DNA of 64,000 bases, taken from assembly GCA_023229845.1 (NCBI GenBank), contig JALNYK010000014.1:9102-73101 (forward strand). The letters run 5' to 3'. The DNA comes from Gallionella sp. (lineage in GTDB: Bacteria; Pseudomonadota; Gammaproteobacteria; Burkholderiales; Gallionellaceae). Below the pieces are notes generated by a model. It ran no database searches. It saw nothing but the letters and a program-made list of their open reading frames with translations, and was not told the DNA's origin. A program made the position numbers and the translations under genes. Of the stretch, positions 24,054-31,928 are shown piece by piece (within the stretch, counting starts at the first letter, position 1; each line of letters opens with the position of its first letter).

Positions 24054-24141
24054 GAGAAGGGGGAAAGGACCGCGCCTTCGGCGCTCAAGGGGAAAGGGTG
24101 GCACGCGTCGCGTGCCCGGGTTTTTACCCTTCCCCCTTCTC
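24054..24141. repeat. Purine/pyrimidine-rich inverted repeat between gcvH and gcvP
   Basis: GAGAAGGGGGAAAGG (24054-24068) is inverted at 24127-24141 (CCCTTCCCCCTTCTC) with one mismatch. Inside, GGCACGC (24100-24106) / GCGTGCC (24110-24116) forms a tight stem followed by a plus-strand TTTTT. A related C/T-rich tract occurs at 41409-41456. It would fold strongly in the gcv transcript. Confidence 0.6.
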
Positions 24142-24160
24142 CCTTTACCCTTCCCGGTTC

Positions 24161-24550
24161 TTAGTGTGCTTCGCTGTCCACCACGACCTGATACGTAGCC
24201 GCATCCAGCAATGCGGCGACGTCGGCGGCGCTGTCCGGCTTCATCTTGAACATCCATGCACCGTAAGGATCGCTGTTGATGTTCTCCGGGGATCCGTCCA
24301 GGTCGCCGTTCACCGCGGTCACTTCGCCGGATACCGGCGCATACACGTCGGCGGCGGCCTTCACAGACTCGACCACAGCGCACTCTTCCTTGGCCTTCAG
24401 CTTGCGACCGACGGCCGGGCTCTCGACGAACACCATGTCGCCCAGCAGCTCTTGCGCATGCTGGGTAATGCCGACGCTGATCGTGCCGTCGGCTTCGGCC
24501 TTAACCCACTCGTGGGAGGCGGTGTACTTCAGGTCTGCTGGGATGCTCAT
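24161..24550 (-). CDS. gcvH: Glycine cleavage system H protein
   Basis: A 129-residue lipoyl carrier. The start MSIPADLKYTASHEWVK and the lipoyl site ECAVVESVKAAADVYAP, with the modified lysine in ESVK, are standard. It shuttles the aminomethyl intermediate between GcvP and GcvT and electrons to the L protein. Second gene of the gcvTHP operon; REP-like palindromes fill the 135-bp gap to gcvT. Confidence 0.98.
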   Translation of the reverse strand: MSIPADLKYTASHEWVKAEADGTISVGITQHAQELLGDMVFVESPAVGRKLKAKEECAVVESVKAAADVYAPVSGEVTAVNGDLDGSPENINSDPYGAWMFKMKPDSAADVAALLDAATYQVVVDSEAH

Positions 24551-24602
24551 TTATTTCTCCTTATTAGTTGTTAGTCGCAAGACGTAAGTCGTAAGTTAAT
24601 TC

Positions 24603-24680
24603 GTAGGTCGGGTTAGGCGTAGCCGTAACCCGACGTTGGGCAATGTCGGGTTACGCGATGAAACCGCTAACCCGACCTAC
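24603..24680. repeat. Pair of REP-like palindromes between gcvT and gcvH
   Basis: GTAGGTCGGGTTA with GTAACCCGAC, then GTCGGGTTACGCGATG with CTAACCCGACCTAC, form two hairpins facing each other. The second 36-bp unit is nearly the inverse of 2395-2430. The bases just before them, CAAGACGTAAGTCGTAAGTT, match the repeats inserted in the glycine riboswitch. Confidence 0.8.
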
Positions 24681-24685
24681 ATTTT

Positions 24686-25774
24686 CTAAAGACTAACGAC
24701 AGCTTTGCCGTTGCGCGCGAACGGATACTTTACCACCTTTGCATTCAGCAGCTTGTCGCGAATCTCCACCTGCACGGTGTCGCCGATCTGCACGCCGTTC
24801 GGCACGCGCGCCAGCGCGATAGACTTCTCCAGTGTCGGCGAGAACGTGCCGCTGGTGATCTCGCCCTCGCCTTGTGCGGAGACGACCTTCTGGTGGCCAC
24901 GCAACACGCCGCGATCCAGCAGCACCAGACCGACCAGCTTCTTTGTCGGTGGATTGGCCAGCAACGCGGCCTTGCCGATGAAGTCGCGTTCGCTCTTCAG
25001 GTCCACGGTCCACGCGAGGCCGGATTCCAGCGGGCCTACGGTCTCGTCCATATCCTGTCCGTAAAGATTCATGCCCGCTTCCAGACGCAACGTGTCGCGC
25101 GCGCCGAGGCCGATGGGCTTCACGCCGACATTGTTCAATGCATACCAGAATGCCTCGACGCCCTCTTTCGGCAACATGACTTCGAAGCCATCTTCGCCGG
25201 TGTAGCCGGTGCGGGCAATAAAGTATTCACCGCAGTCGGCGGCCTGGAAGTTCACCAGATTCTCGGTCGCGGCCCTGGTCTGCGGCAGCACTTCCCACAC
25301 TTTTACGCGCGCGTTCGGCCCTTGAATGGCGACCATCGCCAAATCGTCGCGCGAAGTGATCGTCAGGTTGGGCGCATGCACCGTGGCCTGCTCCTTCATC
25401 CACGCGATGTCCTTGTCCGCCGTGCCCGCGTTCACGACGATGCGGAACCACTGCTCAGTCATGAAATAGATGATCAGGTCGTCGATTACGACGCCTTCAG
25501 GGCGCAGCATCGCGGAGTAAAGCGCCTTGCCCGGCGAGGTGATCTTGTCGGCGTTGTTCGCCAGCAGGTAGCGCAGGAACGCGCGCACGCCGTCGCCCTT
25601 CGCATCCACGACGCGCATGTGGCACACGTCGAACATGCCGCAGTCGTTGCGCACCTGATGGTGCTCGTCGATCTGCGAACCGTAGTTCACCGGCATGTCC
25701 CAGCCGCCGAAATCCACCATCTTCGCGCCCATCGCGCGGTGTGCTGCATTCAAAGGTGTCGTCTTGAGAGTCAT
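24686..25774 (-). CDS. gcvT: Aminomethyltransferase, T protein
   Basis: A 362-residue T protein that moves the methylene group from GcvH to tetrahydrofolate and frees ammonia. Landmarks are KMVDFGGWDMPVNYGSQIDEHH, the GMFDVCHMRV segment, the ARTGYTGEDGFEV loop, and RLEAGMNLYGQDMDE, plus a C-terminal barrel. AAGGAAAG precedes ATG 25774. First gene of the operon; an intrinsic terminator and the riboswitch lie just upstream. Confidence 0.98.
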   Translation of the reverse strand: MTLKTTPLNAAHRAMGAKMVDFGGWDMPVNYGSQIDEHHQVRNDCGMFDVCHMRVVDAKGDGVRAFLRYLLANNADKITSPGKALYSAMLRPEGVVIDDLIIYFMTEQWFRIVVNAGTADKDIAWMKEQATVHAPNLTITSRDDLAMVAIQGPNARVKVWEVLPQTRAATENLVNFQAADCGEYFIARTGYTGEDGFEVMLPKEGVEAFWYALNNVGVKPIGLGARDTLRLEAGMNLYGQDMDETVGPLESGLAWTVDLKSERDFIGKAALLANPPTKKLVGLVLLDRGVLRGHQKVVSAQGEGEITSGTFSPTLEKSIALARVPNGVQIGDTVQVEIRDKLLNAKVVKYPFARNGKAVVSL

Positions 25775-25793
25775 TTTGCTTTCCTTAGAAAAT

Positions 25794-25825
25794 AAAAAAG
25801 GCGCAGCGCGAAATCGCGCTGCGCC
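25794..25825 (-). terminator. Intrinsic terminator controlled by the glycine riboswitch
   Basis: On the minus strand an 11-bp GC-rich stem (arms 25815-25825 and 25800-25810) with a 4-nt loop is followed by six T residues (25799-25794). It lies between aptamer 2 and the gcvT ribosome site, so glycine binding probably decides whether it forms. Confidence 0.88.
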
Positions 25826-26090
25826 CCATCTGTCCTTGGTACCTGAGAGATTACGACAAAGTCGCGTGCCCCTTCGGTGGTCGGTTATCAGTCGTAAGTC
25901 GTAAGACGTAAGTCGTAAGTTGGTGCTGTCCGCTACGCGGGCTCGCTTTAACTCATGACTTACGTCTTACGTCTAATAACTGATCCTGACACTCTCCAGA
26001 TTCGCCTGTTCCGACTGGTTCCTGAGCCTGAGCGGTTACGGGTGTTGCGCCTTCGGCGGTGCTGATTTCGGCACGCTCTCCCAGTCGGTT
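25826..26090 (-). promoter_or_regulatory. Tandem glycine riboswitch with an enlarged second aptamer
   Basis: Read on the minus strand, aptamer 1 (26090 to about 25991) contains GGGAGAGCG, the CACCGCCGAAGGCGCAA core and CGCTCAGGCTCAGGAACCAG. Aptamer 2 begins CTGGAGAGTG and ends with ACCACCGAAGGGGC, ATCTCTCAGG and ACCAAGGACAGATGGGG. These are the conserved glycine aptamer elements. Between the two halves of aptamer 2, where normally only a short stem lies, there are about 100 extra bases built from ACGTAAG / CTTACGT repeats. It controls gcvTHP and should permit expression when glycine is high. Confidence 0.93.
25883..25985 (-). repeat. Repeat-derived stem inside glycine aptamer 2
   Basis: Arm 25883-25921 (units of TCGTAAG and GACGTAAG) pairs with arm 25950-25985 (CTTACGTCTTACGTC) around a GC-rich loop near 25930-25945 (CCGCTACGCGG). 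The same unit occurs before gcvH at about 24568-24590, so the insert looks like a dispersed repeat that has grown the P-stem of the aptamer. Confidence 0.75.
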
Positions 26091-26104
26091 TCAACGGCGG
26101 GCGG

Positions 26105-26132
26105 ATTATACCGGAAGCGTCGATACAGACAA
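26105..26132 (-). promoter_or_regulatory. Predicted gcv promoter
   Basis: On the minus strand TTGTCT (26132-26127) is followed after 16 bp by a perfect TATAAT (26110-26105). The transcript would begin near 26098 and enter aptamer 1 almost at once, as expected for a riboswitch leader. Confidence 0.7.
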
Positions 26133-26232
26133 CCAGCAAGCCCGGCCGACCGCACTCCCTGCCCCTTGGGGAGAGATGCACCTAGCGCGATACCCAAAGG
26201 GCACAAGAACCTCTTCGAGGTGAATCTCGCCC

Positions 26233-26994
26233 CTAAAGCTCCACCACCACCGGCGTGTGATCCGAAGGTCGCTCCAGCTTACGCGGGGCCTTGTCGATCA
26301 CGCAGCCCTTACACGATGCAACCAACGGTTCGCTGATCAGGATGTGGTCGATGCGCAATCCCATGTTGCGGCGGAAGGCCATCATGCGGTAGTCCCACCA
26401 CGAGTAGCTTTTCTCGGGCTGTTCGAACAGGCGGAAGCTGTCGCGCAGGCCGAGCGCTTGCAATGCCTTGAACGCGGCGCGCTCCGGTTCGCTGACCAGG
26501 ACCTTGCCTTCCCAGCCCTTGGGATCGTACAGATCGGCGTCTTCCGGGGCGATGTTGTAGTCGCCCAGCAGCGCCAGCTTCGAGTAGCGCGCCAGTTCTT
26601 CCCGCAGCCAGTCGTGCAGTGCGGCCAACCACTTCAATTTATATTCGTACTTGTCTGAACCGACTTCCTGCCCGTTGGGAATGTAGACGCACACCACGCG
26701 CACATCGCCTATCGTCGCGGCGATCACGCGCTTCTGTTCGTCGGCGTAACCGGGGATGCCGAACTGCACGTCGCAGGCCGGTTCGCGGCTCAGGATCGCG
26801 ACGCCGTTGTAGGTCTTCTGGCCGCTGAACACCGAGCGATAGCCGGCCGCCTCAAGCTCGGCCTGCGGAAAATCGGCGTCCTGCTGCTTGGTTTCCTGCA
26901 AACACAGCGCATCGATCGGGTTTGCGGCGAGCCAGTCCAGCACATGCGGCAGACGCACTTTCAACGAGTTGACGTTCCAAGTCGCGAGCTTCAT
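26233..26994 (-). CDS. xth: Exodeoxyribonuclease III / AP endonuclease
   Basis: A 253-residue metal-dependent nuclease for abasic-site repair. Visible: MKLATWNVNSLKVRLPHVLDW, the metal glutamate in LCLQETKQQD, YNGVAILSR, LLGDYNIAPEDADLYDP, the FR-rich SYSWWDYRMMAFRRN loop, RIDHILIS and the catalytic SDHTPVV near the end. All active-site residues are present. It overlaps the upstream DUF4124 gene by ATGA, so they are coupled. A small stem ACCTC-TTC-GAGGT lies just past its stop. Confidence 0.96.
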   Translation of the reverse strand: MKLATWNVNSLKVRLPHVLDWLAANPIDALCLQETKQQDADFPQAELEAAGYRSVFSGQKTYNGVAILSREPACDVQFGIPGYADEQKRVIAATIGDVRVVCVYIPNGQEVGSDKYEYKLKWLAALHDWLREELARYSKLALLGDYNIAPEDADLYDPKGWEGKVLVSEPERAAFKALQALGLRDSFRLFEQPEKSYSWWDYRMMAFRRNMGLRIDHILISEPLVASCKGCVIDKAPRKLERPSDHTPVVVEL

Positions 26995-27542
26995 GGCGCG
27001 GCGGTTCCGGCGGGAGCAACCGCACTGGCCGCCTCTTTACTCACGGCGGGCGGCGCTGTCAGGGAGGGTTCAGGGCGCGAGCGATACGGCGCGACCTTCG
27101 GATAACCGGCGATATCGAGTTCGCTGTGCCAGCGTCCGTCATTGAACCCATGGATGTAGGCCTTGCCGACGCCCAATACGGGCACATTTTCGCCACCCGA
27201 TGCGGCCTTGAATGCATCGATCTCTTCCTTGGACACCAGATTTTTCTCGACGAACGGGATGCCGCGCTTGTTCAGCAGTTCGCGCGCCTGCTTGCACACG
27301 TCGGTGCAGTTGTCCGCGACATACAGCGTCACCGGGAAGTTCTGCTGCGCGCGCCGCGTTGCATAAGGCAAATCGGAGTCCGGCACAGCATCGGAGAATT
27401 TCTTCCTCTCGACATCGACAACAGGCGGGGGCGCATCGCCGTAATGCACCTTGCCCTTCTCGTCCACCCAGCGGTACAGCTCGCCGGCCTGCACTTGCAG
27501 GACAGTCGCCATCAAACCGAACAACAAGAACATGCGTTTCAT
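26991..27542 (-). CDS. DUF4124 - glutaredoxin-like periplasmic protein
   Basis: A 183-residue exported protein. A signal peptide (MKRMFLLFGLMATVLQVQAG) precedes a DUF4124 segment GELYRWVDEKGKVHYGDAPP, then a glutaredoxin-like domain from about residue 70: PVTLYVADNCTDVCKQAREL with a C-x3-C in place of the usual C-x2-C, then GIPFVEKNL and VPVLGVG. The tail is alanine/proline-rich. It is likely a periplasmic thiol or binding protein; the widened motif makes ordinary redox chemistry uncertain. It overlaps xth by 4 bp and follows prlC by 17 bp. Confidence 0.8.
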   Translation of the reverse strand: MKRMFLLFGLMATVLQVQAGELYRWVDEKGKVHYGDAPPPVVDVERKKFSDAVPDSDLPYATRRAQQNFPVTLYVADNCTDVCKQARELLNKRGIPFVEKNLVSKEEIDAFKAASGGENVPVLGVGKAYIHGFNDGRWHSELDIAGYPKVAPYRSRPEPSLTAPPAVSKEAASAVAPAGTAAP

Positions 27543-27559
27543 TTTGCCTCCTTGCAGGA

Positions 27560-29617
27560 TCAGGCTTCTTCGATCAGCCCGTTATGCCGCAGCAGCGCGT
27601 CTATGCTGGGTTCCCGTCCGCGGAACGCGGTGAACGACTGCATCGCGCCGCGGCTGCCGCCCATCGCCAGTATCTCGGCGCGGAAACGCGCGCCTACGTC
27701 CGGGTTCAGCACGCCGTGTTCTTCGAACAGGCTGTAGGCGTCGGCGGACAGCACCTCGGCCCACTTGTAGCTGTAATAGCCCGCCGCATAGCCGCCGGAG
27801 AAGATGTGCGAGAAGCTGTGCGGGAAGCGGTTGAAGTCCGGCGGCAGCATCACCGCGACTTCGGCGCGCACCTCGTCGAGCAGTTGCAATATCGTCCTGT
27901 TCCCGCCCGCCTCGAAGCTGCTGTGCATCAGCATATCGAACAGCGAGAACTCGATCTGGCGCAGCGTCTGCAAACCGCTCTGGAAGTTTTTCGCGGCCAG
28001 CATCTTGTCGAACAGCGCGCGCGGCAGCGGCTCGTTGGTGTCCGCCTGACGCGTCATGCCGCGCACCACATCCCACTCCCAGCAGAAGTTTTCCATGAAC
28101 TGGCTGGGCAACTCGACCGCGTCCCACTCCACGCCGTTGATGCCGGAGACGCCGAGGTCTTCCACTTCAGTCAACAGATGATGCAGGCCGTGGCCGAATT
28201 CATGGAACAACGTAATCACTTCGTCGTGCGTGAAGGTCGCGGGCTTGCCGCCGACCGGTGCGGAGAAGTTGCAGTTCAGGTAAGCGACCGGCGTCTGGAT
28301 GCCGGAAGGCTTGCGACGGCGTGTGATCACGTCGTCCATCCAGGCTCCACCGCGCTTGCTGTTGCGCGCATACATGTCGAGGTAAAACTGGCCGACCAGC
28401 TTGCCGCCCATATCGCGAATGTCGTAGAAGTGCGCGTCCTCGTGCCAGACCGGCGCTTCGGCCCGCTCGATTTGCAGGCCATATAGCGTCTCGACCAGAC
28501 GGAACATGCCGGGCAGCACCGCATCCTCGGGGAAGTACTGCTTCACCTCCTGCTCGGAGAACGCATAGCGCTGCTCGCGCAGCTTCTCGCTGGCGTAGGC
28601 CGTGTCCCAGGAATGCAGTTCGTTCAAACCCAGTTCTTTGCGCGCGAACTCGCGCAGCTCAGCCAGATCCTTCTCGGCGAACGGCCGCGCGCGCTGCGCC
28701 AGTTCGCGCATGAACTGCACCACTTGCTGGGGAGTCTCAGCCATCTTCGCGGCGAGCGACAGTTCGCCGTAGTTCGCGAAGCCCAGCAGCGTCGCCTCCT
28801 CGCCGCGCAGCTTGACGGTCTCGTCCATCAGCGGGCCGTTGTCCCAATCGGACTTGCCGAACTCGGAAGCGCGCGTCGCATAGGCGCGGTACATCGTCTC
28901 GCGCAGCGCGCGGTTGTCGGCATACTGCATCACCGGCATGTAGGACGGGGCCTTCAGCGTGAACATCCAGCCGCTCCCTTCGACTCCGCTCAGGACAGGC
29001 TTGCCTGCGGCTTGGGCGGCCTCCTGCGCCGCCTGCAACACATCTTCCGGCAGGCCATTCAGTTCATCGCGGCTCTCGATCACCATCGTGTAATCGTTGG
29101 TCGCATCCAGCAAGTTGTCGGAAAAACGCGACGACAGATCGGCCAGTCGCTCCTGCACTTCGAGGTAGCGCGGCTTCTTATCGTCCGGCAACTCCGCGCC
29201 GCCCAAGCGGAAATCGCGCAACTCGTTCTCGATCACCTTCTTGCGCGCGCCGCTCAACGTCTCGAACTCGTCGCTGTTGCGCAGCGCCTTGAATTTATCG
29301 AACAGCGCGAGGTTCTGCCCCATCTCGGCGTAATACTGCGTGATCTTCGGCAGCATCGCGTTGTACACCTCGCGCAACTCGGGCGAATTCATCACCGCAT
29401 TCAGGTGGCCGACCGGCCCCCAAGCGCGCGACATGCGCTCGTTCGCGTCCTCCATCGGCAACACGAAGTCGTCCCAAGTCGGCGGCACATCGTCCGCCAG
29501 CAGGCGCGCGACCAGCGCGCGATTCTCGTCCAGCAGCTGCTCTATCGCGGGAGCGACATGTTCGGGTTTGATCTCCGCAAAGCGCGGCAGACCGGAGAAA
29601 TCGAGTAATGGATTCAT
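27560..29617 (-). CDS. prlC: Oligopeptidase A (M3 metallopeptidase)
   Basis: A 685-residue zinc peptidase that degrades signal peptides and other oligopeptides in the cytoplasm. The active site HEFGHGLHHLLTEVE and the upstream NCNFSAPVGG and GAWMDDVITRRR segments are typical, and the C-terminal FSGGYAAGYYSYKWAEVLSAD is conserved. ATG 29617 (MNPLLDFSGLPRF) is preferred to a longer frame to 29680, although no strong ribosome site is seen. An in-frame repeat adds KPVLSGVEG to the N-terminal helical domain. Confidence 0.94.
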   Translation of the reverse strand: MNPLLDFSGLPRFAEIKPEHVAPAIEQLLDENRALVARLLADDVPPTWDDFVLPMEDANERMSRAWGPVGHLNAVMNSPELREVYNAMLPKITQYYAEMGQNLALFDKFKALRNSDEFETLSGARKKVIENELRDFRLGGAELPDDKKPRYLEVQERLADLSSRFSDNLLDATNDYTMVIESRDELNGLPEDVLQAAQEAAQAAGKPVLSGVEGSGWMFTLKAPSYMPVMQYADNRALRETMYRAYATRASEFGKSDWDNGPLMDETVKLRGEEATLLGFANYGELSLAAKMAETPQQVVQFMRELAQRARPFAEKDLAELREFARKELGLNELHSWDTAYASEKLREQRYAFSEQEVKQYFPEDAVLPGMFRLVETLYGLQIERAEAPVWHEDAHFYDIRDMGGKLVGQFYLDMYARNSKRGGAWMDDVITRRRKPSGIQTPVAYLNCNFSAPVGGKPATFTHDEVITLFHEFGHGLHHLLTEVEDLGVSGINGVEWDAVELPSQFMENFCWEWDVVRGMTRQADTNEPLPRALFDKMLAAKNFQSGLQTLRQIEFSLFDMLMHSSFEAGGNRTILQLLDEVRAEVAVMLPPDFNRFPHSFSHIFSGGYAAGYYSYKWAEVLSADAYSLFEEHGVLNPDVGARFRAEILAMGGSRGAMQSFTAFRGREPSIDALLRHNGLIEEA
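28976..29002. repeat. Dispersed palindromic repeat inserted in frame in prlC
   Basis: CCCTTCGACTCCGCTCAGGA and the following ACAGGCTT form a 27-bp segment that adds about nine residues (KPVLSGVEG) to PrlC. The same DNA word, which reads as LSGVEG or FDSAQDRL by frame, is a well-known interspersed repeat in several proteobacteria. It keeps frame, lies in a surface helix region and so should be tolerated. Confidence 0.65.
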
Positions 29618-29703
29618 ATGGAGACTGGAAATAAATGCGGCAGTGGAAATACGAGCGTCGCATTTTACTACAGCAAACATGGCGGCCCGCTACGCTCTAT
29701 CCC

Positions 29704-30408
29704 CTACTTTGCGCGCGGCACACCGATCTTGGGACACCAAGCCGATATCGGGCACTCGTCGCAACGGGGAGCGGCGGGAGTGCAAATCTCGCGCCCGAGA
29801 GAAATTATATTCACGTGCAGCGAATAGCGCAGCTCGGGCGGAATTTTGGATTGCAAACGATCCATATCTCGCGGCGCGCAATGCTTGTCTTTTTGTGTCG
29901 GCCTGACCCAGCCGAGACGCCGCGCGATGCGCCAACAATGCGTGTCCACGGGAAACACCTGCCGGCCCAGCGAATACATCAACACGCATCGCGCCACCTT
30001 CTTCCCGACGCCCGGCAACGACACCAAAAAAGCTTCGGCATCCGCATCGCTCATCTTGCGCAGTGGTTTAAGGGTCGGCTCGCCGAACCTCGCCACGATG
30101 ACATCGAGCAGCTCGCAAATCGCCTTCGCCTTCTGGTTCGACAAACCGCCGCTGACGATAGGCCGCGCGATATATTCGGCGGGCGCTTCGGCGATTTGGT
30201 AATGAGTGGGGAACGTTTCTTTCAGCGAACGGAAAGTGCTGCGGTAACTCGCCTCGCCCGTCTTCGTGCTGCAAATGATGAACAACAACTCGTCCAGCGG
30301 GTTCTTGAGGTTGTAGTGGCTGAAGTCGCGGTAGCGGGATTTCAGGGCGGCTGCAATATTCCAAACGTTCGATGAGTATTTTCGAGTGGTCACATTGGCA
30401 GTCCGCAT
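29704..30408 (-). CDS. Endonuclease III-like DNA glycosylase (HhH-GPD, Fe-S)
   Basis: About 234 residues. The helix-hairpin-helix LPGVGKKVARCVL with the catalytic lysine, the aspartate in FPVDTHCWRIARRLGW, and the 4Fe-4S loop C-x6-C-x2-C-x5-C (CTPAAPRCDECPISAWC) are intact. The N-terminal segment NPLDELLFIICSTKTGEASY departs from E. coli Nth (LSAQATD), so it is probably a relative that acts on oxidised pyrimidines rather than Nth itself. Start 30408 is chosen because the frame further upstream runs through a dispersed repeat (30453-30533). Confidence 0.85.
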   Translation of the reverse strand: MRTANVTTRKYSSNVWNIAAALKSRYRDFSHYNLKNPLDELLFIICSTKTGEASYRSTFRSLKETFPTHYQIAEAPAEYIARPIVSGGLSNQKAKAICELLDVIVARFGEPTLKPLRKMSDADAEAFLVSLPGVGKKVARCVLMYSLGRQVFPVDTHCWRIARRLGWVRPTQKDKHCAPRDMDRLQSKIPPELRYSLHVNIISLGREICTPAAPRCDECPISAWCPKIGVPRAK

Positions 30409-30452
30409 AGATGAGTTGAGCTCCTGTAGATGAGTGAATCCCGCGAAGCCCG

Positions 30453-30533
30453 TGTAGGATGGGTGGAGCGCAAGCGATACCCATCGCCAATTTCGAGCAA
30501 TGATGGGTATCGCGTTGCTCAACCCATCCTACA
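30453..30533. repeat. 81-bp inverted repeat, TGTAGGATGGGT type
   Basis: TGTAGGATGGGT (30453-30464) and its inverse ACCCATCCTACA (30522-30533) bound the element, and inner arms GCGATACCCATC / GATGGGTATCGC pair as well. It lies between the unknown gene and the nth-like gene and has no coding role. Confidence 0.85.
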
Positions 30534-30548
30534 ACTGATGATTCGGAA

Positions 30549-30956
30549 TCAACCTATGTCGAAATTTGGCGACAGCGAACAATCCCACGCGCGTACAGAT
30601 TGAAAAGCCGCAAGCAAACCCGATAAAGTTCCAAAAAGTGGCAAGGTTGTTCTTTCTTCCTCACCCGCAACACGGAGTTCAACAAACTCATGCAACGCAT
30701 GATCGTCACAGGTCGGCCCTCCTGACAGCTCCCACAATTCTTTGTACACAGCAGGAATTCCTACTTGCTCGGCGACAAAGTATTCACCTGAATCCAAACA
30801 GCCGCGCAATGTCGCTATGTCATTTTGCGAGGGGACGCCTGACAGAAGAATTTCTCCCCAAGCCTTATAGTTTGCTGCGTCGCGATAAAGATACTCAAAG
30901 ACACAGCACTCTATCAAGGCCTCATTAGATAGCGACACCTGTTTGCTCATCGACAA
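30549..30956 (-). CDS. Hypothetical protein
   Basis: A 135-residue acidic soluble protein that I do not recognise. It has helical stretches (NEALIECCVFEYLYRDAANY, VAEQVGIPAVYKELWELSGG) and no signal or membrane segment. It sits next to an HNH nuclease and a HepT/MntA pair, so an accessory or immunity role is possible but not shown. The ribosome site AGGGAG is seven bases before a TTG at 30956 and thirteen before ATG 30950, so the TTG may be the true start. Confidence 0.55.
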   Translation of the reverse strand: MSMSKQVSLSNEALIECCVFEYLYRDAANYKAWGEILLSGVPSQNDIATLRGCLDSGEYFVAEQVGIPAVYKELWELSGGPTCDDHALHEFVELRVAGEEERTTLPLFGTLSGLLAAFQSVRAWDCSLSPNFDIG

Positions 30957-31017
30957 TTGAAATCTCCCTACGGCTACTGCTTACTGGATGGAATTGATGT
31001 TCGTCTGACTGCGCCAG

Positions 31018-31797
31018 TCATTTTTGCCGATTATCGACAAACAAATCTACTCTATGGCGCGCAAGAAATTCAACGCTCGGCATGAAGCGCTCCGGCAACT
31101 CAATCAACTTCCCATTCAGTGGTACTAACACATCTTTTATGAATGGCTCATCACGCCGCCGGAGCTCCTCTGACACAACGATCTTGAAATCATCGGTGAG
31201 CGTTATTAGCCCTTTATCAAAAGCCCGATCATGGATCGCCGAAAGACACAGTCCATTGCTTGGGTTCAAGCGATTCGCCTTATCTTTGCTCCACGGCACG
31301 ATGTGGCTGGCAATCAGTAAGCGAGGCTCGGACAATCCAGACATGCAGCAACGCCCCCGATAACTGCTTAACACAGCGCGACGGAAAAAACTTTGTTTGA
31401 TGCGCTGCTCGGTAACAACCCGTCTCGTTTCTCCCGTGTAATCTTCTGGAACAAGCTGCTCGTCGGACTCGTCTTCCGATGGCAGCGTGTGGTCAAGATT
31501 GCGCCTGAGCATTTCGCACTCCAGAGCGAGCTTTTCCCAGTCGGCATGAAATTCGGCCCATACCTCTTTATCGAGCGAACCCGCATTGCCCAAACCTGCG
31601 CGCCCCGTACCGGTAATTGCCGGATCAAGGCTGGCGAAATTCACGAGTTTCATTGCGACTGCACCCGGCGTTCGCCCTATCAGTTTTGCAAGCTGAATAA
31701 TTTCAGGATTTCGGCTGTGCAATCTTCCAAAAGGAAGTTGGCAATAAAGGTGGAATGCGAGCTTGAGTTGTTCTTTCGTCCAGCGGGTTGTAGCCAT
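31018..31797 (-). CDS. HNH endonuclease family protein
   Basis: About 259 residues. The C-terminal third carries an HNH nuclease: RRAVLSSYRGRCCMSGLSEP, the SHIVPWSKDKANRLNPSNGL segment with the first histidine and asparagine, and CLSAIHDRAFDKGLI with the last histidine. The N-terminal part (TKEQLKLAFHLYCQLPFG, LAKLIGRTPGAVAMKLVNFA) resembles a helix-turn-helix for DNA recognition. This is the layout of solitary restriction-type HNH proteins. No partner methyltransferase is beside it. ATG 31797 is preferred; a GTG at 31812 is possible. Confidence 0.82.
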   Translation of the reverse strand: MATTRWTKEQLKLAFHLYCQLPFGRLHSRNPEIIQLAKLIGRTPGAVAMKLVNFASLDPAITGTGRAGLGNAGSLDKEVWAEFHADWEKLALECEMLRRNLDHTLPSEDESDEQLVPEDYTGETRRVVTEQRIKQSFFRRAVLSSYRGRCCMSGLSEPRLLIASHIVPWSKDKANRLNPSNGLCLSAIHDRAFDKGLITLTDDFKIVVSEELRRRDEPFIKDVLVPLNGKLIELPERFMPSVEFLARHRVDLFVDNRQK

Positions 31798-31928
31798 GAT
31801 GTCTTGCGGCACTTCGACAGCTTGCGTGCCTTCTCCCCTAAGTTGGTTTGCGACATCATCAGTTTAGCTACATATTCGACGAGCGGCATGGATTCTGCGC
31901 GGAGCTATTTCCCCGCCCGGCCTCCGGA

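Noticed and set aside
25883..25985. Short repeated GTAAGTC units resembling a CRISPR array
   Set aside because: Units are under 10 bp, lack regular spacers and form the stem of a riboswitch; no cas genes are near.
31680..31889. 69-codon minus-strand frame before the HNH gene
   Set aside because: It mostly overlaps the HNH gene in another frame and has no motif or strong ribosome site.
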